DNA of 64,000 bases from JAHQVK01 sp036788295 (GCA_036788295.1 DAIQNR010000013.1:1-64000), one strand, 5' to 3'; positions 34,802 to 43,588 are shown, numbered from the stretch's first letter. A program made the numbers and translations. The notes: a model not told the origin generated them from the letters alone.

Positions 34802-35220
34802 GCGCCCTCCCCCGGCGCCCGGCGTCGGGCCGGCTGGCCCCGCACTTGGCGGCAAAACCGGTTGTAGAGGCCGAAGGGGTAGGAGACGGTCGTGACTTCG
34901 GCGTCGAGCAGGACGTCGGCGTCGTAGCGATCGAGCAAGTCCGCGATCACCGCCTCGTGGGTCGGGTTCGCGTTCCCAAATAGGAAGACGAACAGCAGCT
35001 GGTGCAGGCACTGCCGCTCCTCCACCGGCTCGGCGACCGGCTCGAAGTGGGCCCGAAGGTTCGACCGAGAGAGCACGGTCAAGCTCGGCGTCCCGTCCAT
35101 CGCAGCGCAGCCCGTCCCCAGGGCGACGATCGCGAGGCCCAAACCGGGGAGGGCCCGGAGGCGGAACAGGACGCCGAAAGACGACCAAAGGCGGCGCGTT
35201 CGCCGTCGTGACCCGAGCAC
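34798..35220 (-). CDS. Putative lipoprotein (TRL-like), unknown function
   Basis: 140 residues. An Arg-rich N-terminus precedes a hydrophobic segment ending in GTGC (ALPGLGLAIVALGTGCAAMDG), a lipoprotein-type signal, though the n-region is long and an internal start is possible. The mature part (LLFVFLFGNANPTHEAV, VLLDAEVTTVSYPFGLYNRF) resembles TRL-like small lipoproteins. GTG 35220 is used. First gene of the leftward six-gene operon; it diverges from the nitroreductase gene across a 90-nt spacer. Confidence 0.6.
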   Translation of the reverse strand: MLGSRRRTRRLWSSFGVLFRLRALPGLGLAIVALGTGCAAMDGTPSLTVLSRSNLRAHFEPVAEPVEERQCLHQLLFVFLFGNANPTHEAVIADLLDRYDADVLLDAEVTTVSYPFGLYNRFCRQVRGQPARRRAPGEGA

Positions 35221-35311
35221 GGCGGCACGCTAGCAGCGGGCCGCCCACCGCCACAACGCGAGCCCGCGGCGTGCGCGCCCGCACCAGCGCCCGATGGGGC
35301 ATGATGGGCCC

Positions 35312-35959
35312 ATGGCCGCGATGATTCGCTACGATGTCGCGCGACGTTCCGCCGCCGAGATGAAGGACCGGGCCCGAAGCTTCGCCGAGCTCATCGGGAC
35401 GCGGAGGAGCGTGCGCGACTTCTCCCCGGATCCGATCCCGGACGGGGTGCTCGAGGACTGTCTGAGGGCAGCGGCCGCGGCGCCTTCAGGCGCGCACAAG
35501 CAGCCGTGGACGTTCGTCGTCGTCGAAGACCCGGAGCGAAAGCGGCAGATCCGCGCCGCAGCGGAGGCCGAAGAGCAAACGTTCTACGGGGGCCGTGCCC
35601 CGGACCGATGGTTGACCGACCTCGGTCCGCTCGGAACCGGCCCAAGCAAACCGTACCTCGAGCAGGCGCCGGCGCTCATCGCGGTCTTTGCCCACCGGAG
35701 CGGACCGGCCGGGGAACGGCACTACTACGTGAGCGAGTCGGTCGGGATCGCGGTGGGCTTCTTGATCGCGGCGCTGCACCACGCGGGGCTCGCGACGCTC
35801 ACCCACACCCCGAGCCCGATGGGCTTTCTCGGGACGCTGCTCGAGCGGCCGCCCCACGAGCGGGCCTACGTGCTCCTGCCGGTGGGCTTTCCGTCCGAAC
35901 GGTGCGAGGTGCCCGACCTGACCCGAAAACCGCTCCACGAGGTCGCGCTCTGGCGCTGA
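35312..35959 (+). CDS. Nitroreductase-family FMN protein
   Basis: A 215-residue FMN flavoprotein. Motifs are IGTRRSVRDFSPDPIPDGVL, the FMN-binding AAPSGAHKQPWTFVVV, and the late ESVGIAVGFLIAALHHAGL with THTPSPMGFLGTLL. This combination resembles the iodotyrosine-deiodinase-like branch of the family, so a dehalogenase or nitro/quinone reductase is possible; the substrate is unknown. ATG 35312 (MAAMIRYD) is chosen over ATG 35294. It stands alone and converges on the response-regulator gene. Confidence 0.88.
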   Translation: MAAMIRYDVARRSAAEMKDRARSFAELIGTRRSVRDFSPDPIPDGVLEDCLRAAAAAPSGAHKQPWTFVVVEDPERKRQIRAAAEAEEQTFYGGRAPDRWLTDLGPLGTGPSKPYLEQAPALIAVFAHRSGPAGERHYYVSESVGIAVGFLIAALHHAGLATLTHTPSPMGFLGTLLERPPHERAYVLLPVGFPSERCEVPDLTRKPLHEVALWR

Positions 35960-36048
35960 GCCGGGAAGCGGGACGGCTGCCGGTTCGCGGTTTCGATGGG
36001 GAGCCCCGCCGAAGGCGACGCGACCGATAGGTTGAGCGCCGGACGGGT

Positions 36049-37437
36049 TCAGCCGTTGGCGGGCTCGATCCGGCGGTTCAGGGTTCGGCGGTCGATGCCG
36101 AGCAGGCGCGCCGCCTCCGATTTGTTGCCTCCGGTCTCGGCCAGGGCGACCTCCATATACCGCTCCGAGAGGTCGCCGAGACCCAGGCCTACCCCGAGGG
36201 CCCCCTTCAGGGCGTACAAGAGCCGCGCCTCGACGTCCTTCTCCGGTGGGCGCCGGGGAGGAAGCAGGTCCTCGAGCCGCAGGATGTCTTGCTCTGCGAG
36301 CGCCACCCCTCGCTCCAGAGTGTTGGCGAGCTCCCGGACGTTGCCTGGCCAAGGCTGCGCCACCAGCCACCGCAGCGCCGGGCGGCTGACCCCGAGCACC
36401 CGCCGGCCGAGCCGGGCTTCGGTCCGGTCCAACAGCGCGTCCACCAGCGGCTCGATGTCGGCGGGGCGGTCTCTGAGCGGCGGAACATCGAGGCGAAGGA
36501 CATCGAGGCGATAGAAGAGGTCCTCCCGGAACCGGCCGTCTCGCACCAGCTGCTCGAGCGGCTGGTGGGTGGCCGCGATCAGCCGGACGTCCACTTCCAG
36601 CTCCTCCGATTGGCCAAGCGGACGGACGCGTCCGCTCTCGAGGGCGCGGAGCAGCTTCGGCTGCGATTCCAGCGGCAGCTCCCCGACCTCGTCGAGCAGC
36701 AAGGTCCCTCCATTGGCCTCGACGAACAGCCCAGGCCGGTCCTCTCTCGCGTCGGTGTACGCCCCTCGCCGGACCCCGAACAGCTCGGCCTCGACCAGGT
36801 TCGCCGGCATCGCGGCGCAGTTGAGGGTGACGAAGGGGCCGTCCCGCCGTGCGCTCGACCGATGCAGAAAGCGCGCGAGGTGGCCCTTGCCCACCCCAGT
36901 CTCCCCGGTGATGAGCACGCTCACCGGCGTGCGCGCCGCCCGGACCGCGAGCGCGACGACCTCACGCATCGCTGCGCTGCGCGCGACGAACCCCTCCGAG
37001 GCGACCTCCGGCTGGGCGCGTCGAAGCCGGACCACCTCCCGGAGCAGCCAGCGCTCCCGCAGCGCACGGTCCAGGACGTGCCGGAGCACGTCGAACCGAA
37101 ACGGTTTGGTCACGAAGTCGGCCGCACCTCGGCGCAGACACTCGACGGCGAGGTCCACGCTCCCAAAGGCGGTCATCAGCACGACGAGCGGCCGCGCCGG
37201 CAGCAGCTCGAGCTCACTGAGGAGGTCCACGCCCCGAACTTCGGGCATCTCGACGTCGGAGAGCAGCAGCTCGACCCCACCGGACCGGCATCGCTCGAGG
37301 GCGGCCCGGGGGCAGGTCAGGCCCTCGACGTCCCGGCCCTCCTCGCGCAGGGACTCTTCGAGCCACTCGACCACCGCTGGGTCATCGTCGAGGACCAACA
37401 CCCGGCCCGGCTCCGGGCCACCGCCGCGCGCTCCCAT
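36049..37437 (-). CDS. NtrC-type response regulator with degenerate sigma54 loop
   Basis: 462 residues. Receiver domain (VLVLDDDPAVVEW, phospho-acceptor Asp61 in LLSDVEMPE, Lys in VTKPFRF), AAA+ domain (Walker A GETGVGKG at 178-185, Walker B LLLDEVGEL, arginine fingers FREDLFYRLD) and C-terminal Fis-type helix-turn-helix (NKSEAARLLGIDRRTLNRRI). The sigma54 contact loop reads GAYTDA (225-230) instead of GAFTGA, with the conserved Phe and second Gly changed. It may therefore act without sigma54 or with altered contact. No sensor kinase is adjacent. Confidence 0.9.
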   Translation of the reverse strand: MGARGGGPEPGRVLVLDDDPAVVEWLEESLREEGRDVEGLTCPRAALERCRSGGVELLLSDVEMPEVRGVDLLSELELLPARPLVVLMTAFGSVDLAVECLRRGAADFVTKPFRFDVLRHVLDRALRERWLLREVVRLRRAQPEVASEGFVARSAAMREVVALAVRAARTPVSVLITGETGVGKGHLARFLHRSSARRDGPFVTLNCAAMPANLVEAELFGVRRGAYTDAREDRPGLFVEANGGTLLLDEVGELPLESQPKLLRALESGRVRPLGQSEELEVDVRLIAATHQPLEQLVRDGRFREDLFYRLDVLRLDVPPLRDRPADIEPLVDALLDRTEARLGRRVLGVSRPALRWLVAQPWPGNVRELANTLERGVALAEQDILRLEDLLPPRRPPEKDVEARLLYALKGALGVGLGLGDLSERYMEVALAETGGNKSEAARLLGIDRRTLNRRIEPANG

Positions 37438-37518
37438 GGCGCGGTTTGGGGTACCACCCCCGACGACGACATCGAAGTCGAGACGAGAGCCCGTTCAGAG
37501 GGCTAACATGCGCTCGTC

Positions 37519-38583
37519 GTGAGGTGGCTCGTGCTCGCCGTCGCCTTTTCCGTCGGGACCGGGCCGGCCTCCGCCTTCGAGTGCACTCCCGTGCCCGAGT
37601 GCCGGGACGCCGCCTGCGTCGAGCCTCCGGTGCCGCGCCTCACCCAAGCGTGGAACCAGCGCTGCGTCCCGCTGTTCATTCGAGCCGGCGACCCGCTGTT
37701 GTCCGACCTCCACCCGGTGGTCGAGCGGAGCCTCCGCGCCTGGTCCGAGGAGCTGGACTGCACCGATTTTGAGCTGCTCTTGCTCGGAGAGACGGAATTC
37801 GGGGTCGAATTCGACGTCCGACAACCGGCGAGGCAGACCAACGTGCTGCTGTCCGTTCAGGATGGGCAGGAAGCGGCCGCCCTATTCGGACGGGATCCGG
37901 ATCTGCTCGCCCTCACCCTCACCTCCTTTTCGCTCGACACCGGCGAGATCTTCGACGCCGACATCGCGTTCAACGCGCGCGCGAACCCCTTTTCCGTCGT
38001 GGATCAGTCGCTCGCGTGCGCCGCGCGCGTGCCTCGACCCTTCGATGTCGAAAACACGCTCGTGCACGAGGTCGGCCACCTGCTCGGCTTCGACCACGTC
38101 GAGGACCCGCTCGCCACCATGTTCGCGAACGCGTCTCGGTGCGAGACCATCAAGCGCGACCTCGCCTCGGACGACGTACAGGCGGTCTGCACCACCTACG
38201 CGGTAGGCAGGCCTCCGGCGACCTGCCGAGCCCCTTTGAGCTACGACGAAGGACGGGGCGACCCGACCGTGTTTCGACGCCAGTGCGAGCGCAAGCTGGC
38301 CTGCGTGGGCGACCCGGAACCGCTGCGGTGCGAAGAGCGGTTCCTCGGTGAGAGCTGCAGCTGCCGCAGCACCGCCGGCCCAGATGCGGGCGGGGCTTGG
38401 TGGACGCTCGCAGCGGCTCTCGGGTTCGCGCTCAGGCGGGCATCAACCCGCGGAGCATGCCCTCTTTGCGCTGCACTTCGCGCTTTCGCACGAGGTCGAG
38501 CGTCGTCCTCGAGATCTTGTAGTCGCCGTCTTCGGTGGTCGTGTTGGAGCAGTGCTCCTGCACCACCGCGTACAGGAACTTGA
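37519..38583 (+). CDS. Secreted matrixin-like metalloprotease with MYXO-CTERM-like tail
   Basis: 354 residues in the open frame. A signal peptide (VLAVAFSVGTGPASAF) is followed by a Cys-rich prodomain-like region, the zinc motif HEVGHLLGFDH (183-193, HExxHxxGxxH) and a Met-turn (ATMFAN). A Cys-rich region then leads to SCSCRSTAGPDAGG plus a hydrophobic helix and RR (WWTLAAALGFALRRAS), the layout of a MYXO-CTERM surface-sorting signal. About 40 low-complexity residues then run into the convergent ATPase gene, overlapping it by 152 nt. The true end may be nearer 38450 with a frameshift or a tolerated tail. It probably acts on the cell surface. Confidence 0.8.
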   Translation: MRWLVLAVAFSVGTGPASAFECTPVPECRDAACVEPPVPRLTQAWNQRCVPLFIRAGDPLLSDLHPVVERSLRAWSEELDCTDFELLLLGETEFGVEFDVRQPARQTNVLLSVQDGQEAAALFGRDPDLLALTLTSFSLDTGEIFDADIAFNARANPFSVVDQSLACAARVPRPFDVENTLVHEVGHLLGFDHVEDPLATMFANASRCETIKRDLASDDVQAVCTTYAVGRPPATCRAPLSYDEGRGDPTVFRRQCERKLACVGDPEPLRCEERFLGESCSCRSTAGPDAGGAWWTLAAALGFALRRASTRGACPLCAALRAFARGRASSSRSCSRRLRWSCWSSAPAPPRTGT

Positions 38584-39964
38584 ACGCGTCCCTCGGCTGC
38601 TGCAGCTGGTCGAGCGCGTCGACCAGGTCCTGCCTCGTGACCCGCTCGTCGAACAGGTCCATCACCGTGTGGTCCCCGCTCGTCTTCGCCTTTCGGTCGA
38701 GGCACGCCCGGTAGCGGGCGTTGCATAGGTCGTAGAGCATGGCGCCCGACCAGGAGAGCCGCTCGATGAGGTGCTGCTTGTCGAGCCGGGCCTCCCGGAA
38801 GAAATCCTCGCGCTCCCGGAGGATCTCGGCCCGCAGCTCGAGCGGGAGCAGCAGCTTGAACCCTACCCCCCGCATCTGGAGGAACTTGTTGTTGAACATG
38901 GGCCAGATGAACGACTTCATCCGCTGGGCGTCCCCGTTGATCGCGGTCGGCTCGTCGATGCGGTCCACGAGCACCATCACCGAGTCGTAGTCCAGCTTGC
39001 GGAGCAGATCGACGAAGACGTCGAACATCGCGAAGCGGGGGCCGTCGATCTCGCCCAGCGGCAGCTCGCGCTGGGTCTGCTCATCACGGCCGACATACGT
39101 GAGCGCGTTCAGAAAGCTGGTCGTCGTGCGGTCGTCCACCCGGATCGCCCGCTGCAGCAAGCGGGCCGTCTTTCGCACCCGCCAGGCGTTCGAAATCCAC
39201 CGAAAGCCCATGTAGAGCGCGGCGACCATCAACGCCGCCGCCGGCAGCAGCGCGAGCGTCTGGTCCTGGATCCCGAGCTGCTCCCCTCCGAAGAAGCCGG
39301 TGACCGCGAGCACCAGCGAGAGGATGACCAAGAACACGGTCCAGGCCTGGCTCGAGGCCACGCCGGACCCGCCCCGCACCCCGAGCAGCCGCTTGAGCCG
39401 CCTGGTGCGGGCCTCCACTTCCCCTGGGCGGTCGTAGCAGATCTGCATGCGGACGATCCGGCGCCGGGTCTCCTCGGGGAGACTCCGGATCGTCTGCCGG
39501 ACCTCCCGGTCCGGCCCGAAGCGCGGCGCGTCTTCACGGTCGTGAAGCAGCCCGTCCACCAGAGGAGGAACCGCCCGAATCAGGATCCCGTCCATGTGGT
39601 CCACGAGCCGGACTTCCTTGAGCGCGGCGCTCGGATCGTCGTCGCCCACCGACCGCATGAAGCGGGAGATGAGGTCGTTGAAGTCGTCGTAGGCCACCAT
39701 CCAGATCCGCACGCCGCCATCGACCGCCATCTCCCGCTCACGCAGCAGCTTCTCGATCTGCAGGCGAATCGCCGTCTTGCCCGATCCGCGCTCCCCGAAC
39801 ACCACCGACGAGGAGGGGTGGTCGAGATCGCCCAGGATCTTGTCGAAGTCGGGGTGGCGGCAATCGCCCTCCACGCTCTCGAAGACGACGTCCTGCCTCG
39901 CCTCTTCCCCTCGGAACGGGTTTCGAAGGAGGCCGTGGTGGTGAAGAAAGGCTTCGTTGTTCAT
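38432..39964 (-). CDS. ExeA-like P-loop ATPase with two transmembrane helices
   Basis: 510 residues. It opens with FLHHHGLLRNPFRGEEARQD, similar to the HFGLRxxPF start of ExeA/ORC-type ATPases. Walker A is VFGERGSGKTA and a Walker-B-like strand is VMVLVDRIDEP. Between them are two hydrophobic helices (WTVFLVILSLVLAVTGFFGG and LALLPAAALMVAALYMGF), so the ATPase parts face the cytoplasm on either side of a hairpin in the membrane. ATG 39964 is chosen over longer frames. The FHA-domain gene lies 117 nt upstream on the same strand. The role is unknown; a KAP-like signalling NTPase is an alternative label. Confidence 0.75.
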   Translation of the reverse strand: MNNEAFLHHHGLLRNPFRGEEARQDVVFESVEGDCRHPDFDKILGDLDHPSSSVVFGERGSGKTAIRLQIEKLLREREMAVDGGVRIWMVAYDDFNDLISRFMRSVGDDDPSAALKEVRLVDHMDGILIRAVPPLVDGLLHDREDAPRFGPDREVRQTIRSLPEETRRRIVRMQICYDRPGEVEARTRRLKRLLGVRGGSGVASSQAWTVFLVILSLVLAVTGFFGGEQLGIQDQTLALLPAAALMVAALYMGFRWISNAWRVRKTARLLQRAIRVDDRTTTSFLNALTYVGRDEQTQRELPLGEIDGPRFAMFDVFVDLLRKLDYDSVMVLVDRIDEPTAINGDAQRMKSFIWPMFNNKFLQMRGVGFKLLLPLELRAEILREREDFFREARLDKQHLIERLSWSGAMLYDLCNARYRACLDRKAKTSGDHTVMDLFDERVTRQDLVDALDQLQQPRDAFKFLYAVVQEHCSNTTTEDGDYKISRTTLDLVRKREVQRKEGMLRGLMPA

Positions 39965-40081
39965 GACTCGGGCCCTCGGGCTCGCCCCGACATCCAGGAC
40001 GGCCAGCGCGGGACGGTGGGGGGATAGCACGCTTCGCAGCCGGGCGCGCCCTCCGATACGGGCGGCAGCGCCGCCCATCGA

Positions 40082-40630
40082 TCATCGGAAGATGAACTTC
40101 AGGACTTCTTCGGAAATCATGAATTCATCGTTGTCCTTGATCCGCTCCTTCTGGATCTTGACCCCCTCCTTCCACACGCCGTTGGCCGAACCGAGGTCCT
40201 CGATGAAGTATTCGCCGTTCTCCCGGCAGATGCCGCTGTGCTGCCGGGACACTTTCGAGGATGGGATCACGAGGTCACAGGTGCGGCTGCGACCGATGAT
40301 GAACGTGTCCTTGTCCACCTTGTGCATGTCGCCAGCGCTGTTGAGCACGTAGAGGGTCTTCTTCGCCCGCGGGGGTTTCGGAGCGGGGGCCGCCGGCTTG
40401 GGCGGGGGCGACGCCTCTGCGACCGGAGCGACCTTGCCCGGCCCGATCCGAGGTTCGACCGGAGGGACCTCCTTGGCCATCGGAGTCAAAAAGTTGAACC
40501 GCCGGGCGTACTCGTAGACAGCCTGGTTGACGACCGCGTGTCGATCGACGCCGCAATCCTCCGCGATGCGGGTGAGGCAGTCCCACAGGTGGTCCGCGAT
40601 GTTCAGCTCCCGCGGCGTTCTTTTTGCCAT
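40082..40630 (-). CDS. FHA protein with N-terminal RHH-like helical segment
   Basis: 182 residues from ATG 40630 (starts at 40651 and 40663 are possible). The N-terminal 60 residues (TPRELNIADHLWDCLTRIAE, VDRHAVVNQAVYEYARRF) look like a ribbon-helix-helix DNA-binding or dimerisation unit. A Pro/Ala linker follows, then a C-terminal FHA domain (FIIGRSRTCDLVIPSSKVSR with Ser-Arg-Gln-His, LGSANGVWKEGVKI). A Ser/Thr-phosphorylation-responsive DNA-binding protein is inferred. It lies directly upstream of the membrane ATPase gene and diverges from the lipoprotein gene at 40662. Confidence 0.8.
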   Translation of the reverse strand: MAKRTPRELNIADHLWDCLTRIAEDCGVDRHAVVNQAVYEYARRFNFLTPMAKEVPPVEPRIGPGKVAPVAEASPPPKPAAPAPKPPRAKKTLYVLNSAGDMHKVDKDTFIIGRSRTCDLVIPSSKVSRQHSGICRENGEYFIEDLGSANGVWKEGVKIQKERIKDNDEFMISEEVLKFIFR

Positions 40631-40661
40631 CCGTGGGCGCACGTTAGCCATAAGAGGCGGC

Positions 40662-41159
40662 ATGTCAATTGACCAAGCCGGCGCCCGCGGGTGGGGTCGC
40701 GTCGCAGCGCTCGCCGGGCTGACCGGCGCTGGGTGCGGTCCCTACGGGCCGCCGGGCGGGTTCGCCGCTCGGGTGGAACATTACGCCCCCGCCCCCTTCA
40801 CCCCTCCGGGCGCTCCTTGGGCCGACCCGAGCCGCGCCCTCGGCCCGCCGGACGGGCGCTCCGTCGCCGTGGGCCTCGGGGCCCACGTCGTCCTCCGCTT
40901 CTTCATTCCGATCGAGGATCGGGCCGGAGCCGACCTCGTGACCTACGCGCTCGACCCAGGCGGCGCGGAGGCGAAGGTCGCAGTCAGCGCCGACGGGGCC
41001 CGCTTCGTCGAGTGGCCGGGGCGGGCCCGCGGTCCGTCCACGGAGTTCGACCTCGCCGACGTCGGGTTGAACGCCGCCTATTTCGTCCGGCTGCGCGGCC
41101 TCGACCGCACCGGCGTCGAGCCCGGATACGACCTCGACGCCGTGGAGGCGCTCCCATGA
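40662..41159 (+). CDS. Cell-surface lipoprotein, discoidin-like
   Basis: 165 residues. The signal has a lipobox ending GAGC (VAALAGLTGAGC). The mature part (ALGPPDGRSVAVGLGAHVVL, FIPIEDRAGADLVTY, VAVSADGARFVEW, GYDLDAVEAL) resembles the sugar-binding-like domains found in secreted cell-surface proteins of planctomycetes and myxobacteria. ATG 40662 overlaps the hemW start by ATGA at its stop. Function unknown. Confidence 0.7.
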   Translation: MSIDQAGARGWGRVAALAGLTGAGCGPYGPPGGFAARVEHYAPAPFTPPGAPWADPSRALGPPDGRSVAVGLGAHVVLRFFIPIEDRAGADLVTYALDPGGAEAKVAVSADGARFVEWPGRARGPSTEFDLADVGLNAAYFVRLRGLDRTGVEPGYDLDAVEALP

Positions 41160-42388
41160 CCGCTCCTCGAGCCGCGGTGAACTTCGAGACCCCGCCGGTC
41201 GGCCCCAGCGACGCCGCCGTGTACGTGCACTTCCCGTACTGCGGGGTGAAGTGCCCCTATTGCGACTTCAACAGCCACGTCCTCCCCCACGACGACGTCC
41301 GCTACGCCGACGCGGTCCTCCGCGAGCTCGACGCCCGCAGCGAGGACCTGAGCGCGCCTTGGGTCGGCCTCTCCTCGCTGTACTTCGGAGGGGGCACCCC
41401 GAGCCGCTGGGCCCCAGAGCAGGTCGGCCGGGTCGTCGCCGCAGTGGCGAACCGATACCGGCTGGCGGAAGGAGCCGAGGTGACCCTGGAGGTCAACCCG
41501 GGCACCGCGACCGAGGCCCGCTTCGAGGCCTACCGGTCGGTCGGCATCAACCGGTTCTCCATCGGGTGCCAGAGCTTCGACGACGCCGAGCTCGCCGGCT
41601 TGGGTCGCGCCCACGGGGCGGAGGCCGGGCGCCGGGCGGTGCGGCTCGCGCGCAAGACCGGGGCCCGGGTGTCCCTCGACCTCATCTACGGTCTGCCCGG
41701 CCAGACCGAACGCGACGCGCTGCGCTCGCTGGACGAGGCGCTCGAGCTCGAGCCCGACCACATCTCCGCCTACACGCTGACCATCGAGCCAGGCACGGTG
41801 CTCGACCGGCGGGTCCGGCTGAAGACGTTCGTCCCGATGCCGGACGACGACCAGGCCGCGCTCATCGAGCGGGTCGGTGCCCACCTGGCCTCGGCTGGAT
41901 ACGAGCGCTACGAGGTTTCGTCCTACGCCCGGGCTGGCCGAGTGTCGGTCCACAACACGCTCTATTGGCTCGGCGGGGCGTACCTGGGGCTCGGCGCCGG
42001 CGCCCATGGCTACCACCCGCTCGGTGGCCTTCTCGGCGCCACCCGGCGGGAGAACGAGCGCGCGCCCGAGCGCTACATCGCCGGCGCGCTCGGGGATGGC
42101 GTCGCCGCTCGATTCCTCGAGCGACTCGACCGAAGGCAGACGGTCGCCGATCGCCTGATGATCGGGTTTCGGACCGCGTTCGGCGTGGACCCAGAGCAGC
42201 TCGCCAACGAGGTGGGCCCCTCGCTCGACGGCGGCGCCTTGCGGGACGAGCTCGGCGGGTGGGTCGGTCGCGGCTTGCTCGAGCGACGGGGGACTCGATT
42301 TGCGCCCACCGCTCAGGGCTTTCTCTTCAACGATGGTCTCGCGCGGGCGATGATCGAGCTGGTGCCGCTTATCCTCGGGCCTGATTGA
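41156..42388 (+). CDS. hemW: HemW-type radical SAM heme chaperone
   Basis: 410 residues. The radical SAM cluster motif is CGVKCPYC (CxxxCxxC with Tyr), followed by SLYFGGGTPS and LEVNPGTAT. The segment VHNTLYWLGGAYLGLGAGAH contains HNxxYW, a mark of HemW. HemW was long annotated as oxygen-independent coproporphyrinogen oxidase but lacks the extra residues of HemN and acts in heme delivery. The ATG overlaps the lipoprotein stop. It lies 41 nt upstream of hrcA. Confidence 0.9.
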   Translation: MTAPRAAVNFETPPVGPSDAAVYVHFPYCGVKCPYCDFNSHVLPHDDVRYADAVLRELDARSEDLSAPWVGLSSLYFGGGTPSRWAPEQVGRVVAAVANRYRLAEGAEVTLEVNPGTATEARFEAYRSVGINRFSIGCQSFDDAELAGLGRAHGAEAGRRAVRLARKTGARVSLDLIYGLPGQTERDALRSLDEALELEPDHISAYTLTIEPGTVLDRRVRLKTFVPMPDDDQAALIERVGAHLASAGYERYEVSSYARAGRVSVHNTLYWLGGAYLGLGAGAHGYHPLGGLLGATRRENERAPERYIAGALGDGVAARFLERLDRRQTVADRLMIGFRTAFGVDPEQLANEVGPSLDGGALRDELGGWVGRGLLERRGTRFAPTAQGFLFNDGLARAMIELVPLILGPD

Positions 42389-42410
42389 CCCCGCCAGCCA
42401 ACGGGGCCCA

Positions 42411-42427
42411 TTGTCGAGGTACGACAA
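42411..42427. promoter_or_regulatory. Inverted repeat at the hrcA start, candidate operator
   Basis: TTGTCG at 42411-42416 and CGACAA at 42422-42427 form a dyad with a 5-nt spacer, ending 2 nt before the hrcA ATG. It covers the ribosome-binding region. It is not the canonical CIRCE sequence, which I do not find here. Autoregulation is inferred only from position. Confidence 0.35.
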
Positions 42428-42429
42428 CG

Positions 42430-43485
42430 ATGGAGCTCAACGAACGCCAGAAGGAGGTCCTCACCGCCATCATCGAGGCGTTCATCGCGAGCGCCGAGCC
42501 GGTCGGCTCCCGCACCCTCGCGAAGCTGTCCAAACTGGACGTCTCGCCGGCGACCATCCGCAACGTGATGGCGGATCTCGAGGACCTGGGCCTCTTGACC
42601 GCGCCGCACGCGTCGGCCGGCCGGGTGCCCACGGCGCTCGCGTTCCGGGTGTACGTGGAGCGCCTCGCGCAGCGCGGCCGCATCGGCACGAAGGAGCGGG
42701 AGCTCATCCAGGCGATCGCGCCCGGCAACGGCGACATCAAGGACGTGCTGCGGCAGGCCGGGCAGGTCCTGTCGTCGGTGGCCAAGCACGCCGCGCTCGT
42801 CATCATGCCGGTCATCGACGAGGTCCGCTTCGAGTCGATCGAGCTCGTGCAGCTGCGAGAGAACGCGGTGCTCGCGGTGTTCGTGGCCCGCAGCGGCTTC
42901 GTGCAGCACCGGGTCGTCCAGGCCGAGTTCGGGGTGGATCGCGACCAGCTCGTGGGGATGTCGAACTACCTGAAGTCGATCATCACCGGCCGCACGCTCG
43001 CCGAGGTCCGGGGGGAGATCACCCGGGCGATGGGCGACGAACGGGCGCAAGCCGACCGGCTGATGCGGCAAGCCCTCTTTCTGGCCGAGCGCGCGACCCA
43101 GGGTGCTCCCGAGCAGGACATGCTGCTGTCTGGGCAGGGTGCCCTGCTCGACCAGCCGGAGTTCGCCGACATCCAGAAGATGCGACGCCTGCTCCGGGCG
43201 TTCGAGGAGAAGACGATCCTCCTTCGCCTGCTCGACCTCGCCGCCAACGGCGCGATCGACGCCCAGGCCGCGCACGGGACCGAGACCTGCGTGGTGCTCG
43301 GCGTGGAGAGCACCTCGAGGGACCTGCAGGAGCTCGCCGCAGTTACGGCGGCCTACGCGGCGGCGGAGGGCCCGGTGGGTCGGGTCGCCGTGGTCGGCCC
43401 CACTCGAATGAACTACTCCCGGGTGATACCGCTCGTCGAGATGACCGCCCAAGCGATCTCCCGCACGCTCGGCGAGCGGGAGTGA
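42430..43485 (+). CDS. hrcA: Heat-inducible transcription repressor HrcA
   Basis: 351 residues, the usual HrcA length. An N-terminal winged helix (NERQKEVLTAIIEAFIASAE, EPVGSRTLAKL, VSPATIRNVMADLEDLGLL) is followed by the GAF-like HrcA domain ending GPTRMNYSRVIPLVEMTAQA. It represses chaperone operons until heat stress. The grpE and dnaK genes follow on the same strand, the standard hrcA-grpE-dnaK order. Confidence 0.96.
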   Translation: MELNERQKEVLTAIIEAFIASAEPVGSRTLAKLSKLDVSPATIRNVMADLEDLGLLTAPHASAGRVPTALAFRVYVERLAQRGRIGTKERELIQAIAPGNGDIKDVLRQAGQVLSSVAKHAALVIMPVIDEVRFESIELVQLRENAVLAVFVARSGFVQHRVVQAEFGVDRDQLVGMSNYLKSIITGRTLAEVRGEITRAMGDERAQADRLMRQALFLAERATQGAPEQDMLLSGQGALLDQPEFADIQKMRRLLRAFEEKTILLRLLDLAANGAIDAQAAHGTETCVVLGVESTSRDLQELAAVTAAYAAAEGPVGRVAVVGPTRMNYSRVIPLVEMTAQAISRTLGERE

Positions 43486-43588
43486 GATGCGCACGCGGAC
43501 CGGCCCCGGCCACCGACGGAACGAGACTCGGTCGCCGAAGCGACCGGGCCGGCGCCGGCGCTCATTTCCTTGAACCACGCCCGGGGGC

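Noticed and set aside
41156..42388. HemN, oxygen-independent coproporphyrinogen III oxidase
   Set aside because: The HNxxYW segment and the length fit HemW, not the longer HemN.
42389..42406. CCCCG/CGGGG hairpin as hemW terminator
   Set aside because: Only a 5-bp stem with an 8-nt loop and no T-run; too weak to call.
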